NCBI GenBank assembly: GCA_965230215.1
Contig: CBDDKN010000001.1
Coordinates: 1,116,001-1,180,000 of the forward strand
Direction of reading: 5' to 3'
DNA: 64,000 nt
Origin: RFSX01 sp965230215
Lineage (GTDB): Bacteria; Bacteroidota; Bacteroidia; Chitinophagales; Saprospiraceae
Positions 17,959-28,900 of the stretch are shown piece after piece. Made by a program: the position numbers and the translations under genes. The notes below the pieces were generated by a model. That model saw only the letters and a list, made by a program, of their open reading frames with translations. It had not been told where the DNA came from and made no database searches. Position 1 is the first letter of the stretch. Every line of letters starts with the position of its first letter.

Positions 17959-18578
17959 TCATTAAGGTATGTGGCATAAATGACGGAGATAACTTCAGAG
18001 AAATATCTCAATGCAATATCGATATGATAGGTCTAAACTTTTATAGTAAAAGCAAGAGATATGTAAATACAGCACCAATTAATTTTGCCAATGAACATGG
18101 AACCATAAAACGTGTTGGTGTATTTGTTGACGAAGACATGGAATTTGTCAAACACCGTATAAAAGAATACAGCCTTGATATGATACAGCTTCATGGAAAT
18201 GAAACGGCCGAATATGTTAAAGACCTTTCTGGCGAAACGAACGTTATCAAAGTCTTCCATATCGATGCGGCTTTTAACTTCTCAGATTGCGAATTCTATG
18301 ATAGCTGTTCATACTACTTATTCGACACATCCAGTGCAGCATATGGAGGAACCGGTAAAAAGTTTGATTGGTCTTTAATCGAATCCTATAAAGCAAAAAC
18401 ACCATTTATTCTCGCAGGAGGGATATCACCTGATGATTTGGAAATGATTAGCCAGATAAGACATCCGAGATTTTCTGGTATCGATATAAATTCAAAATTT
18501 GAAATTGAGCCAGGCATAAAGAATGTAGAACTGGTGAAGCATTTTGCTCATGCCATTAAACTAAAAGATAGCGAATGA
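17955..18578 (+). CDS. trpF: Phosphoribosylanthranilate isomerase
   Basis: A 207-residue TIM barrel catalysing the Amadori rearrangement in the tryptophan pathway. Motifs: IIKVCGIND (catalytic Cys), GVFVDEDM, DMIQLHGNE, LFDTSSAAYGGTGKKFDW (catalytic Asp and substrate loop), LAGGISPDD and GIDINSKFE. It overlaps both neighbours by four bases, giving tightly coupled translation of trpC, trpF and trpB. Confidence 0.95.
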   Translation: MIIKVCGINDGDNFREISQCNIDMIGLNFYSKSKRYVNTAPINFANEHGTIKRVGVFVDEDMEFVKHRIKEYSLDMIQLHGNETAEYVKDLSGETNVIKVFHIDAAFNFSDCEFYDSCSYYLFDTSSAAYGGTGKKFDWSLIESYKAKTPFILAGGISPDDLEMISQIRHPRFSGIDINSKFEIEPGIKNVELVKHFAHAIKLKDSE

Positions 18579-19774
18579 AATATTCAGTTGACACCAATGG
18601 ATTCTATGGAGAGTTTGGTGGAGCTTTTATCCCTGAATTACTCCGCCACAACATAGATACACTTCAGAAAAAATATCTAGAGATCATAGAGGAAGATGGA
18701 TTTCAGAAGGAGTATCAGCAGCTGTTACGTCACTACGTGGGGAGACCTACTCCACTTTACTATGCAGAGGCATTATCAAGGAAATACAATACCCGCATCT
18801 ATTTGAAAAGAGAAGATCTCTGTCATACCGGTGCCCATAAGGTCAACAATACTGTTGGACAAATTTTGCTTGCTGAAAGACTGGGTAAAAAGCGCATTAT
18901 TGCTGAAACAGGTGCGGGGCAACATGGCGTTGCCACAGCCACTGTATGTGCCATGAAAGGACTGGAGTGCATCGTCTACATGGGAGAACACGACATCAAA
19001 AGACAGGCACCAAATGTCAGCAGAATGAAGATGTTAGGTGCCGAGGTTAGACCGGCAACCAGTGGCAGCAAAACCCTAAAAGATGCTACCAATGAAGCCA
19101 TAAGAGATTGGATCAATAACCCAATTGACACCCATTACATCATTGGCTCTGTTGTTGGACCACACCCATACCCAGATATGGTAGCAAGACTACAAGCTAT
19201 TATCAGTGAGGAGATTAAGGAGCAACTTAAGGAGCAGGTGGGTAAAGAAGATCCAGACTATGTGGTAGCATGTGTAGGTGGTGGATCAAACGCAGCAGGG
19301 GCATTCTATCACTACCTGGATGATGAGCATGTAGGACTTATATTGGTAGAGGCAAGTGGCAAGGGAATTGAATCTGGCGAATCTGCTGCAACCAGCGTAT
19401 TGGGCACAAAGGGAATCATACATGGATCAATGACTTTGCTCATGCAGACAAACGATGGTCAGGTAGTAGAGCCCTACTCCATCTCAGCAGGTCTTGACTA
19501 CCCCGGCATTGGTCCTCTTCATGCACATCTTATCACTTCAGGTCGAGCGGAAGTGTTCAGCGCCACTGATGACGAAGCATTAAAAGCCGTTCTTGAATTG
19601 GCGAGACTCGAAGGCATTATTCCTGCCTTGGAGACAGCTCATGCTTTTGCTGTCTTGAAGCAAAGAGAATTTAACAAGGAAGATGTTGTGGTGTTTAACC
19701 TTTCCGGAAGAGGCGATAAAGACCTTGCCACATATCAAAAATTTCTCAAGGAAACAGATCATATAACAATATAA
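18575..19774 (+). CDS. trpB: Tryptophan synthase beta subunit
   Basis: A 399-residue PLP enzyme condensing indole with serine. The PLP lysine lies in HTGAHKVNNTVGQ; the catalytic glutamate and indole-tunnel segment is ETGAGQHGVATA; the phosphate loop is VGGGSNAAGAF; GPLHAHLI and SGRGDKDL follow. This is the TrpB1-type sequence that works with TrpA, which is encoded directly downstream. Confidence 0.97.
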   Translation: MKYSVDTNGFYGEFGGAFIPELLRHNIDTLQKKYLEIIEEDGFQKEYQQLLRHYVGRPTPLYYAEALSRKYNTRIYLKREDLCHTGAHKVNNTVGQILLAERLGKKRIIAETGAGQHGVATATVCAMKGLECIVYMGEHDIKRQAPNVSRMKMLGAEVRPATSGSKTLKDATNEAIRDWINNPIDTHYIIGSVVGPHPYPDMVARLQAIISEEIKEQLKEQVGKEDPDYVVACVGGGSNAAGAFYHYLDDEHVGLILVEASGKGIESGESAATSVLGTKGIIHGSMTLLMQTNDGQVVEPYSISAGLDYPGIGPLHAHLITSGRAEVFSATDDEALKAVLELARLEGIIPALETAHAFAVLKQREFNKEDVVVFNLSGRGDKDLATYQKFLKETDHITI

Positions 19775-19786
19775 AATTGGGTGACA

Positions 19787-20560
19787 ATGAACAGACTATC
19801 TGAAATACTTAATCATAAAAAATCGGATATCCTCAACATCTACTTCACCGCGGGATTTCCGAATCTGGAGGATACGGCATCAATAATAGCTTCACTCAAT
19901 AAGGAAGGGGTTGACATCATCGAATTAGGAGTACCATATTCTGATCCCCTTGCTGATGGCTTAACAATCCAGCAAAGCAGCGCCCAGGCTTTGAAAAACG
20001 GCATACACCTGGATCTTATATTTGATCAATTACAGGAAATAAAGGAACCTATCAATTCCGCAATCGTGATGATGGGCTATTACAATCAATTCCTGCAATA
20101 TGGGATGGAAAAACTACTGGCAAAAATGAAAATCTGCGGTGTTAGTGGATTGATTATTCCTGATTTGCCTATAGATTACTACCTGGAACACCACCAAGAT
20201 TCATTCAAGGAGCATAACATTGCTATTTGTTTTCTGATAACACCAGAAACCCCTGAGTCAAGAATCAGAAAAATAGATGCGCACAGCTCAGGCTTTGTAT
20301 ATATGGTAGCCCAGTCTTCAATTACAGGATCAAAATCTGACATTGATGAACAGCAGATCAGGTACTTTGAATACATAGATAACTTAAACCTTAAAACCGA
20401 TAGACTTATAGGATTTGGAATCCATGATCACAAGAGCTATCGACACGCCTGTAATCATGCGAATGGTGCGATCATCGGATCTGCATTTATAAGGCACCTC
20501 GACGAACACGGCATCGAAGGCATCCCTTCATTTGTTCGCATGATCAGAAACGAGAGCTAA
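19787..20560 (+). CDS. trpA: Tryptophan synthase alpha subunit
   Basis: A 257-residue TIM barrel that releases indole from indole-3-glycerol phosphate and channels it to TrpB. Motifs: YFTAGFPNLEDT, IELGVPYSDPLADG (with a catalytic acidic residue), GLIIPDLPIDY (second catalytic Asp) and FVYMVAQSSITGS. The ATG at 19787 (MNRLSEIL) is chosen; an upstream in-frame GTG at 19781 would add only two residues. It is the last gene of the seven-gene trp operon; no clear terminator follows. Confidence 0.95.
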   Translation: MNRLSEILNHKKSDILNIYFTAGFPNLEDTASIIASLNKEGVDIIELGVPYSDPLADGLTIQQSSAQALKNGIHLDLIFDQLQEIKEPINSAIVMMGYYNQFLQYGMEKLLAKMKICGVSGLIIPDLPIDYYLEHHQDSFKEHNIAICFLITPETPESRIRKIDAHSSGFVYMVAQSSITGSKSDIDEQQIRYFEYIDNLNLKTDRLIGFGIHDHKSYRHACNHANGAIIGSAFIRHLDEHGIEGIPSFVRMIRNES

Positions 20561-20595
20561 ACATAATTTTATACATTTATCGGAAGATCCGAAGT

Positions 20596-21948
20596 ATGAG
20601 TAGAATTAAAAAAACAATCCTAATAGTCACCTCAACTATTTTCCTGATTTTAATTGCCGGCTATTTCACTTATGTAAAACCTCAATTAAGAATACTCAAT
20701 GGATATGCGGCTAAAAAAGCATGTTCATGTCATTTCATTGCTGAACGTGACGTAAGCAGTATTAAAGCACAGGATCTTGGAAACCCACCATTGAACCTGG
20801 CTGAAATCCAAATAGACACAGCATCGCGAACAGCGTCCTCTAGTGTATTCGGAATGGCTGCCAGAACAGCTCTATACAGAGACGGTCTAGGTTGTACCCT
20901 TCTCAATCAAACAAAGCTTAGCCCAATTAATCAAACAAGTACTCCTCCGGCTGTTAATGACACTTTGCCCTGGCCATATGGGTCACTGGAAGCACCAAAA
21001 AAGAAAACCGGTTTCTCAGAATCAAAATTACAGGAAGCCATCGCTTATGCTTTCGATGATGAGGGGGAATATCTTAAAAAGACCAGAGCAGTTCTGGTCT
21101 TAAAGGGAGACTCGATTATTGCCGAGCAATATGCTGATGGATTCGATCAAAATACGGAGATACTGGGCTGGTCAATGACAAAAAGCATATGCAATATCCT
21201 AATTGGCATCCTTGTCAGAGATGGCAAAATTGATGTTGATGAAGACAAGCTGTTTGAAGAGTGGACGGACGAGAGAAAGCAAATCACTTTGGATAACTTG
21301 CTAAGAATGAATTCAGGTCTTAAATGGGATGAAGTTTATGATGAAATCGCAGATGCAACTCAAATGCTATTTACAGAAGACAACATGCCCTCCTATGTTC
21401 TGTCTAATAAACTTGAATCTCCTCCTGGAGAAGTTTTCGAATACTCAAGCGGAACAAGCAACCTGCTAAGTGCTCTAATCAGAAACACAATCAATAATGA
21501 TGAGCTGTATAATACTTTTCACCGAAGCAGGTTGTTTGATATTTTGGGGATTGAAAATGCGGTGATCGAAGCTGATCCCTCTGGGCATTTTGTCATGTCA
21601 TCATATTGTTACGCCACACCCAGAGAGTGGGCTAAACTGGGATTGTTGTACAAAAACAAAGGCGTTTGGGGAAGAGATACAATTTTTACGGAAGAATGGT
21701 ATAATTACTCACTCAAGCCTACGGAAGCATCTCCTAATGGATCTTATGGTGCACATATATGGCTGAATACAAACAATAATGAAATAAAAGACGGGCCTGA
21801 AGACATGTTCAAATTCAGTGGTTTTGAAGGTCAATATGTCTATATCTTACCCTCACAGGATATGGTCATCGTTAGGATGGGTCTTTCAGAAGGACCACAC
21901 TTTGAGATCAATGGTCTCATCAAGCTCATATTAGAAGCTACCGGTTAA
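20596..21948 (+). CDS. Serine hydrolase, class C beta-lactamase/penicillin-binding family
   Basis: A 450-residue membrane-anchored protein with an N-terminal hydrophobic segment (about residues 6-25). The beta-lactamase fold starts near residue 135. The nucleophile motif SMTK (Ser193, Lys196) is in GWSMTKSICNILIG and the second motif is EYSSGTSN. A conserved helix NLLRMNSGLKWDEVYDEIADA is typical of this branch (CubicO/PBPE group). It probably cleaves amides or esters of peptides, cell-wall fragments or small esters; the substrate is unknown. It lies 35 bases after trpA in the same direction, so it may get read-through, but no functional link is evident. Confidence 0.85.
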   Translation: MSRIKKTILIVTSTIFLILIAGYFTYVKPQLRILNGYAAKKACSCHFIAERDVSSIKAQDLGNPPLNLAEIQIDTASRTASSSVFGMAARTALYRDGLGCTLLNQTKLSPINQTSTPPAVNDTLPWPYGSLEAPKKKTGFSESKLQEAIAYAFDDEGEYLKKTRAVLVLKGDSIIAEQYADGFDQNTEILGWSMTKSICNILIGILVRDGKIDVDEDKLFEEWTDERKQITLDNLLRMNSGLKWDEVYDEIADATQMLFTEDNMPSYVLSNKLESPPGEVFEYSSGTSNLLSALIRNTINNDELYNTFHRSRLFDILGIENAVIEADPSGHFVMSSYCYATPREWAKLGLLYKNKGVWGRDTIFTEEWYNYSLKPTEASPNGSYGAHIWLNTNNNEIKDGPEDMFKFSGFEGQYVYILPSQDMVIVRMGLSEGPHFEINGLIKLILEATG

Positions 21949-21961
21949 TTAAGCCAGTTCA

Positions 21962-22012
21962 AAACGCTTAATAAGATTCATAATAATTCGTTAATTATAT
22001 GCATAAGCGTTT
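21962..22012. other. Nested inverted repeat (long hairpin) in the intergenic region
   Basis: AAACGCTTA (21962-21970) and TAAGCGTTT (22004-22012) are a perfect 9-bp inverted repeat, with an inner 6-bp hairpin ATAATT-CGTT-AATTAT between them. It lies 14 bases after the serine hydrolase stop and about 100 bases before the next start. Only a weak T-rich stretch follows, so it is either a weak terminator/3' RNA stabiliser or a regulatory structure. Confidence 0.45.
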
Positions 22013-22114
22013 GTTATTCGATTCAACAGCTTATATTGGTACCATGTACAGCTCTTAAAATACGTATCCCACCGCTAATTACATTTCAGTTTTTTGTAAT
22101 AAAACAGTCTGATC

Positions 22115-24526
22115 TTGAAAGCACCAACACTAAGCCTCGTATTATTATTCATGGTTCATTTGGCAAATGGCCAAAGCCACCTATCCGGCAGAACAATCGA
22201 TAGCAATGGAGAAGCTATCCCTTTTTGTAACGTATTGCTTCTGAATCCGCAAGACAGTTCCCTGATCAAAGGTGAATTGAGTGATGAAAATGGTCTGTTC
22301 GATATTGCATTTGTTTACAATGAACCCATCATGCTATCATGTAGTTTCATCGGTTATAACACCTACTATTCGGACGAGATCAATGCAGCTCAGAATGAGC
22401 ACATAGAAGTGGGAGATATAAGCTTATCACAAGGTTTGGAATTAGAAGCCATTCAAGTAGTCGCCAAGAAGCCCCTTTACGAAAGGAAGATAGACAGAAT
22501 GGTTGTTAACGTAGCCAGCAGTGTCACCTCATCTGGTGGAACTGCCCTTGAAATTCTTGAGAAGTCACCGGGTATAATAGTCAACAGACAAAACAATGTT
22601 ATTTCCTTGCTGGGCAAAGATGGTGTTGTTGTGATGATCAATGGTAAAATAAATTATCAACCCCTGGAAGGCATAGTTCAAATGTTGGATGGTATGAGTG
22701 CCGACAATATTGAAAAGATTGAATTGATAACAACGCCACCCGCTAACCTTGATGCTGAAGGAAATGCAGGATATATCAATATCGTACTTAAAGAAAACCC
22801 TGACTTGGGTCTAAATGGCAATATCTCCTTATCAGCAGGTGTGGGTGAAGGCGAGACAGGAACTGGAAACTTTAGTTTCAACTACAGAAAAAACAAGATC
22901 AATGTGTTTGGCAATTACTCTTATTTCCTTCAATCCCAGTATCAGGAGTTCTACAATTTCAGGAGAGTACTTTTTGCAGGCGATGAAACTATCTCAGAGG
23001 TCCTTACTGAAAGGGATCCAACAGACAGAAATCACAACGCGCGTCTTGGTATTGATTTTTCAGCCACAGATAAGACCACAATTGGAATACTGGTAGCCGC
23101 ATATGATAACAAGTGGACCATGGATGCCTTTAATACAGCCGGGATTAGAACTAACGGGATGTACACAGATAGCCTTACCCTGGATAACACAGAACGGAAC
23201 CAATGGAAACACATCATGGGTAATATCAATATCGAGCATAAACTTACGGACAACAGTAAGTTGAACTTCAACATCGATCGCTTGTATTATGAAGATGAAA
23301 ATCCAACAATATATGACACCCGTTTCCTAACCGAAGCCGGAAATGAATATTTTACAGAAGCCACCAGAAGTGACAAGTATACACCTATTGACATATCGGT
23401 AGCACAGATAGACTACGAAAATACAGTTAACGAATTTATAGGATTTCAAACGGGCGTTAAAGCAGCTTTATCTACTTTCGAAAACGATGTTAGCGTGGAG
23501 GTATTTGAAAGTGGTCAGTGGAATTTCATAGATAGGTTTACAAACCAAAGTGATCTTGAAGAAAAGATATATGCAGCCTATGCTTCAGTTGATTATAAAT
23601 TGGATGAAGCCAATACCTTTAAAGTTGGCTTGAGGTATGAATACACAGACTCTGAATTAAATACGGTGAAAGAAGGAACTGTTGTTGACAGAGAATTTGG
23701 TCAACTTTTCCCTACTGTTTATTACAACAGAACTATCAATGAGAATCAGAGTCTCGGCATGGCCTATAACAGACGTATTACAAGACCTACTTTCAATGAC
23801 ATGGCCCCATTTGCCATATTTCTGGATCCCAATACATACTTCTTTGGAAACGCTGGATTACAACCTTCAATTTCAGACAATATAAAGCTGGACTACAGAA
23901 TAAATGAGTATTATCTGTCACTTCAATATTCAAAAGAGGACAGCACGATAGCGCGATTCCAGGATTTTGTAGATCCGGAAACCAATCAGCAATCTTTCCG
24001 TCCCATTAACCTGTCTGACAATACCATCATCACTGGTAGTCTTTCTTTCCCAGTGCGCGTAACCAGACATTGGGAAATGCAAAACAATATAATCGCCTCT
24101 CATACAGAGATCATCTCCTTTTATGAAGGCGTAGAAGTCAGCATTGACAACTTCAATTATAATCTGAATTCAACTCAGAGCCTCATATTAGATAAAGGAT
24201 ACTCATTCGAATTATCCGGTTTTTACAATTCTCCGAACTTATGGGGAAGAGCCAAACTGGATCCTATCTGGGGTGTCAATTTTGGCGCTCAGAAGAAATT
24301 TGACAATGGCAGTTCCTTGAGGTTCAATATACGTGACATGTTTAATTCAATAGTATGGGAAGGTGGAACCCAGCTTCTGGAGCAAGGTTTTGAAACCGAC
24401 GGCTACTTTGATTTCAGCAATAGGACCTTCATAATAAGCTACTCTACCAGCTTTGGAAACAAAAAATTGAAAGACACCAGAAATAGAACGACAGGCTCTG
24501 AAGAAGAAAGGAACCGTATTAATTAA
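22115..24526 (+). CDS. Outer-membrane beta-barrel protein of the TonB-receptor-like group, with CarboxypepD_reg-like domain
   Basis: An 803-residue outer-membrane protein. The start is TTG 22115, giving a normal signal peptide (KAPTLSLVLLFMVHLANGQ); the first ATG (22150) would cut it in half. After the signal comes a CarboxypepD_reg-like domain (SGRTIDSNGEAIPFCNVLLL, about 24-105). A plug-like region follows (LEILEKSPGIIVNRQNNVISLLGKDGVVVMINGK, about 140-225), then a beta-barrel of the OMP_b-brl_3 type ending in an aromatic-rich strand. This group is common in Bacteroidota but its substrates are largely unknown. The gene end overlaps the convergent sugar-porter gene by four bases. Confidence 0.85.
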   Translation: MKAPTLSLVLLFMVHLANGQSHLSGRTIDSNGEAIPFCNVLLLNPQDSSLIKGELSDENGLFDIAFVYNEPIMLSCSFIGYNTYYSDEINAAQNEHIEVGDISLSQGLELEAIQVVAKKPLYERKIDRMVVNVASSVTSSGGTALEILEKSPGIIVNRQNNVISLLGKDGVVVMINGKINYQPLEGIVQMLDGMSADNIEKIELITTPPANLDAEGNAGYINIVLKENPDLGLNGNISLSAGVGEGETGTGNFSFNYRKNKINVFGNYSYFLQSQYQEFYNFRRVLFAGDETISEVLTERDPTDRNHNARLGIDFSATDKTTIGILVAAYDNKWTMDAFNTAGIRTNGMYTDSLTLDNTERNQWKHIMGNINIEHKLTDNSKLNFNIDRLYYEDENPTIYDTRFLTEAGNEYFTEATRSDKYTPIDISVAQIDYENTVNEFIGFQTGVKAALSTFENDVSVEVFESGQWNFIDRFTNQSDLEEKIYAAYASVDYKLDEANTFKVGLRYEYTDSELNTVKEGTVVDREFGQLFPTVYYNRTINENQSLGMAYNRRITRPTFNDMAPFAIFLDPNTYFFGNAGLQPSISDNIKLDYRINEYYLSLQYSKEDSTIARFQDFVDPETNQQSFRPINLSDNTIITGSLSFPVRVTRHWEMQNNIIASHTEIISFYEGVEVSIDNFNYNLNSTQSLILDKGYSFELSGFYNSPNLWGRAKLDPIWGVNFGAQKKFDNGSSLRFNIRDMFNSIVWEGGTQLLEQGFETDGYFDFSNRTFIISYSTSFGNKKLKDTRNRTTGSEEERNRIN

Positions 24527-25866
24527 TCATCCTTTTTGCCATGAGGTAATAATCGCTTTTTGAGTTCCTCCAGGCTAACACCTTTCGTTTCTGGCATCAT
24601 GAAGAGGACATAGAGCAATTGCATTACCATCATAAATGCAAAGAATGCAAATAAGCCCCATGGATTATTGCCAAGCATCTGAATTATTGGCAAAGTGGTG
24701 GCTGTAATCAAAGCAGCAAATATCCAATGAATCCCACATCCGAAAGCTTGACCATAAGCACGAACTTCATTGGGAAATATTTCAGAAATGAAGACCCAGA
24801 TTACAGCACCCTGACCAATGGCATGCGCAGCAATAAATGCAAAAACAAATACAACCACTACCATACCGCCAGCGCCAGACATAAACGCCCAGGCTATTGT
24901 GCTCAGAGAAATGATATAACCAATAGAACCCCAGATCATCAAAGTTCTTCGTCCTACCCTATCGATCAGATAAACCCCAAATAATGTAAAAATCAGGTTC
25001 ACCAAACCAACACCTGTGGAAGACAACAAAGCGGTACTGGCTCCTAATCCTGCCATTTCAAATATCCTTGGTGCATAATAAAGTACAAAGTTGATTCCTG
25101 ACAGTTGATTGAAGAATGCAATGAGGAATGCCAATAAGATTGGTAAACGCAATCTTCGAGAAAAGAATTTTTCCTTTACAGTTTGCACTACGCTTCCCCT
25201 TATCTGCGCAATTTTGGCCTCAACAAGATCGGGTTCGTTGATCATTGACAGCACTTGCCTGGCTCCATTTTCATCAGATTTCTTAAGCAGCAGCCATCTG
25301 GGGCTGTTAGGTACACGCGTCACAAAAAGACAGTAAAGCAAGGCCGGAACCGCCTCTAAGCCAAGCATCAGTCTCCACTGACCGACTCCTATCAAAGTGC
25401 CAATAAGATAATTGGTAAGAAAAGCGATCAGGATTCCAAGCACAATATTGAATTGGTACAGCCCAACAAGCTTGCCTCGATCATTGGACGGTGCTATTTC
25501 AGAAATATAAGTGGGCGCAGCTACTGAGGAAGCTCCTACACCGATTCCACCAATAAAACGAAACATGGAAAATGATACAGGATCCCATGCCATTGCAGAG
25601 CCAAGAGCAGAAACGAGATACAGCACACCTATCCAAAAAAGTGTTCGCTTCCTACCCAACCTGTCGGTTGGAATGCCACCAAATAGAGCACCAATTACTG
25701 TTCCCCAAAGGGCCATAGACATGATAAACCAGGAATGGAAAGCATCTGAGGTTTGCCACAATTGCTGGATGGGTTGATCTGCTCCGGAAATCACTGCCGT
25801 GTCAAAACCAAATAAAAAACCAGCCAGTGCCACGGTTAAGGACCAAATCGCCAAATTATTCTTCAT
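24523..25866 (-). CDS. MFS sugar porter (proton-sugar symporter family)
   Basis: A 447-residue, 12-span transporter of the sugar-porter family (XylE/GalP group). Signatures are GFDTAVISGA in TM1, the DRLGRKRT loop between TM2 and TM3, RFIGGIGVGASSVAAPTYISEIAPSNDRGKLVG (sugar-transport signature), VPNSPRWLLLK after TM6, DRVGRRTL, and PETKGVSLEEL at the C-terminus. It imports a monosaccharide such as xylose, glucose or galactose; the exact sugar cannot be read from the sequence. No sugar catabolic genes are adjacent. Confidence 0.92.
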   Translation of the reverse strand: MKNNLAIWSLTVALAGFLFGFDTAVISGADQPIQQLWQTSDAFHSWFIMSMALWGTVIGALFGGIPTDRLGRKRTLFWIGVLYLVSALGSAMAWDPVSFSMFRFIGGIGVGASSVAAPTYISEIAPSNDRGKLVGLYQFNIVLGILIAFLTNYLIGTLIGVGQWRLMLGLEAVPALLYCLFVTRVPNSPRWLLLKKSDENGARQVLSMINEPDLVEAKIAQIRGSVVQTVKEKFFSRRLRLPILLAFLIAFFNQLSGINFVLYYAPRIFEMAGLGASTALLSSTGVGLVNLIFTLFGVYLIDRVGRRTLMIWGSIGYIISLSTIAWAFMSGAGGMVVVVFVFAFIAAHAIGQGAVIWVFISEIFPNEVRAYGQAFGCGIHWIFAALITATTLPIIQMLGNNPWGLFAFFAFMMVMQLLYVLFMMPETKGVSLEELKKRLLPHGKKDD

Positions 25867-25948
25867 TCTACAGCTTTATAATGGTTAAGATACAAATGAT
25901 TATTTTGGAGCTTCATTCTAGCTAATTAATTAAAGCCACTTAATACAA

Positions 25949-28900
25949 ATGAAAAAATTAATTCTCAACTGCCTGCTTCTGATCATAACAGCTCCTGCTG
26001 TATTTGCTCAGTTCAATTCAGAATACATAGACAAACTTGAATGGCGTGAAATAGGACCATATCGCGGTGGCCGTTCATGTGCCGTGACCGGTGTTCCAGG
26101 TGAAAACAATCTCTATTATTTCGGATCCACGGGTGGTGGTGTTTGGGAAACCAAAGATGGAGGTCGTTCATGGAAGAATATTTCTGATGGGTATTTTGGA
26201 GGATCAGTTGGTGCTATTGCGGTAGCTCCTTCAGATCATAATGTCATATATGTTGGTGGCGGAGAAAAAACTGTAAGGGGCAATGTCTCCTACGGTTATG
26301 GTGTCTGGAAGTCTGAAGATAAGGGCAAGACATGGCGCCAATGTGGCCTGGAGAAGTCAAGACATATTTCAAGAATACGCGTTCATCCAGAAGATCACAA
26401 TATTGTTTATGCTGCGGTTATGGGCAATCTCTTCGCCGATTCCAAAGAAAGAGGCCTATACAAATCTACAGATGGTGGAGATACCTGGAAACAGGTACTC
26501 TTTGTGAATAGCAAAGCAGGTGCAGTAGATCTTATTATGGATCCCAACAATCCACGTATAATGTATGCCAGCAGCTGGAATGTGAGAAGAACACCTCATA
26601 GTTTGTCTAGTGGTGGAGAAGGGTCTGCAATATGGAAGAGTACGGATAGCGGTGATACCTGGGAGAATATTTCAGAAAATGAAGGATTGCCTGATGGAAC
26701 TTGGGGAATATCAGGAATTGCTGTCTCTCCTGTAAATTCTGATCGCATCTGGGCCATCATTGAGAATGACAAAGGTGGTGTATACAGATCAAGCGATGCG
26801 GGTAAGACCTGGACAAAACTTAATGACAGCAGATCCCTAAGACAAAGAGCCTGGTATTATACCAGAATTTATGCAGACCCGATGGATGAAGATGTTGTTT
26901 ATGTGGTCAATGTGTCCTATCATAAATCCAAGGACGGAGGAAAGACATTCCGCTCTTATAGAGCACCACACGGAGACCATCACGACTTGTGGATTGCACC
27001 GGACAATCCGAAGAGGATGATCATCGGTGATGATGGAGGCGCACAGATCAGTTATGATGGTGGAGAGACCTGGTCAACATACAGGAATCAACCGACGGCC
27101 CAATTTTATCGTGTTACCACAGATAATCACTTCCCATATAGAATCTATGCCGCGCAACAGGATAATTCCACAGTAAGAATTCAAAGCAGAACAAGTGGCA
27201 GCTCTATTACGGAAGACCACTGGGAGCCAACGGCTGGTGGAGAATCTGCTCACATCGCTGTAGATCCTGAAGACGATGATATTGTCTATGCAGGATCTTA
27301 TGGTGGATACCTAACAAGATTGAACCACAGAACAGATCACAGACGGGCAATCAATGTCTGGCCTGATAACCCAATGGGTCATGGAGCTGAGGACTTTAAG
27401 TACCGTTTCCAATGGAACTTCCCAATCTTCTTTTCCAAACATGATCCCAATAAATTATATACGGCTTCAAACCATCTGCATGTTAGCACGGATGAAGGTA
27501 ATAGTTGGCAGACCATCTCCCCTGATCTGACAAGAAATGATCCTGAGCGACTGAAGTCTTCTGGTGGTCCAATTACGCAGGATAATACCGGTGTAGAATA
27601 TTATTGTACAATCTTTGCCGTACAGGAGTCACCTGTGACTGAAGGCTTGATTTGGGCAGCAACCGATGACGGCCTAGTACATATTACAAGAGATGGTGGT
27701 ACAGAATGGACGAATATCACACCAGATAGCATACCCGAATGGATGATGTTCAATTGTATAGAACCAGACCCATTCGATGAAGCCAAATGTTACCTGGCAG
27801 GTACGCGTTATAAACTAGGTGATTTCGAACCTTACATTTACAAAACCGAAGATTACGGAGAGACCTGGTCATTGATCACCAATGGTATCGAAGAAGAACA
27901 CTTTACAAGAGCTGTAAGGGCTGATCTTAAGGAACCGGGAATACTTTATGCTGGCACAGAGACAGGCTTGTATATATCGACAGATGATGGAGACAACTGG
28001 CAATCCATGCAGATGAATCTGCCTATAGTTCCGATTACGGACATCGCATTGAAAGACAATGATATGATTCTGGCGACACAAGGCAGAGGTCTATGGGTAC
28101 TTGATGACTTGGATCTCGTAAAGCAGAGCCTTAATTTTGATGGCGCATCAAGCAAGCTTTTCAGACCAGAGTCCAACTACAGAATGGATGGTGGACAGCG
28201 TAAAAATCCTGTAGGTGCAGGAACGAACCACTACTCAGGGATTAATGTGCACTTTTACCTCGATAGTGTTGATGTAGAAAAAGATACCATAAGCTTAAGC
28301 TTCATGACATTATCTGGAGACACCATTAGAGCTTTCAGCAACAAGGCTAAAGAGAAATCTGATAAACTTTCAAAATTGAAAGAAGGCGCCAATCTGTTCA
28401 ACTGGAATATGCGTCATGAGAGTGCTGAACGATTTGATGGAATGGTATTATGGTGGGGCTCACTTGCTGGTGCAGAAGTTATACCCGGCATATACGAAGT
28501 AAGACTTAATATTAACGGACAGGTGCAGGCTGAAAAATTTGAAATTCTTGAAGATCCACGTCTTGAGGTGGATGGGTCCGACTACATGGAGAAGTATGAG
28601 TTCGTTATGTCTATCAATAGAAAACTCTCTGAAGCCCATACTGCAATCAAGAATATCAGAAAATTAAAATCTCAGATGAAAGACTTTCTTGCGATTCATA
28701 ATAATGAAGTCATCAAGCAGGAGGTCAATAATATTGATTCGCTCTTGACCGATATCGAGAAAAATCTATATCAAACTAAAAATCGCAGTAATCAGGATCC
28801 ACTTAACTATCCTATTAAACTGACGAATAAGCTGGCGCATCTGAACTCACTTATTCAGGTTGGTGAATTCAGACCTACGCAACAAATGTATGATGTAAGA

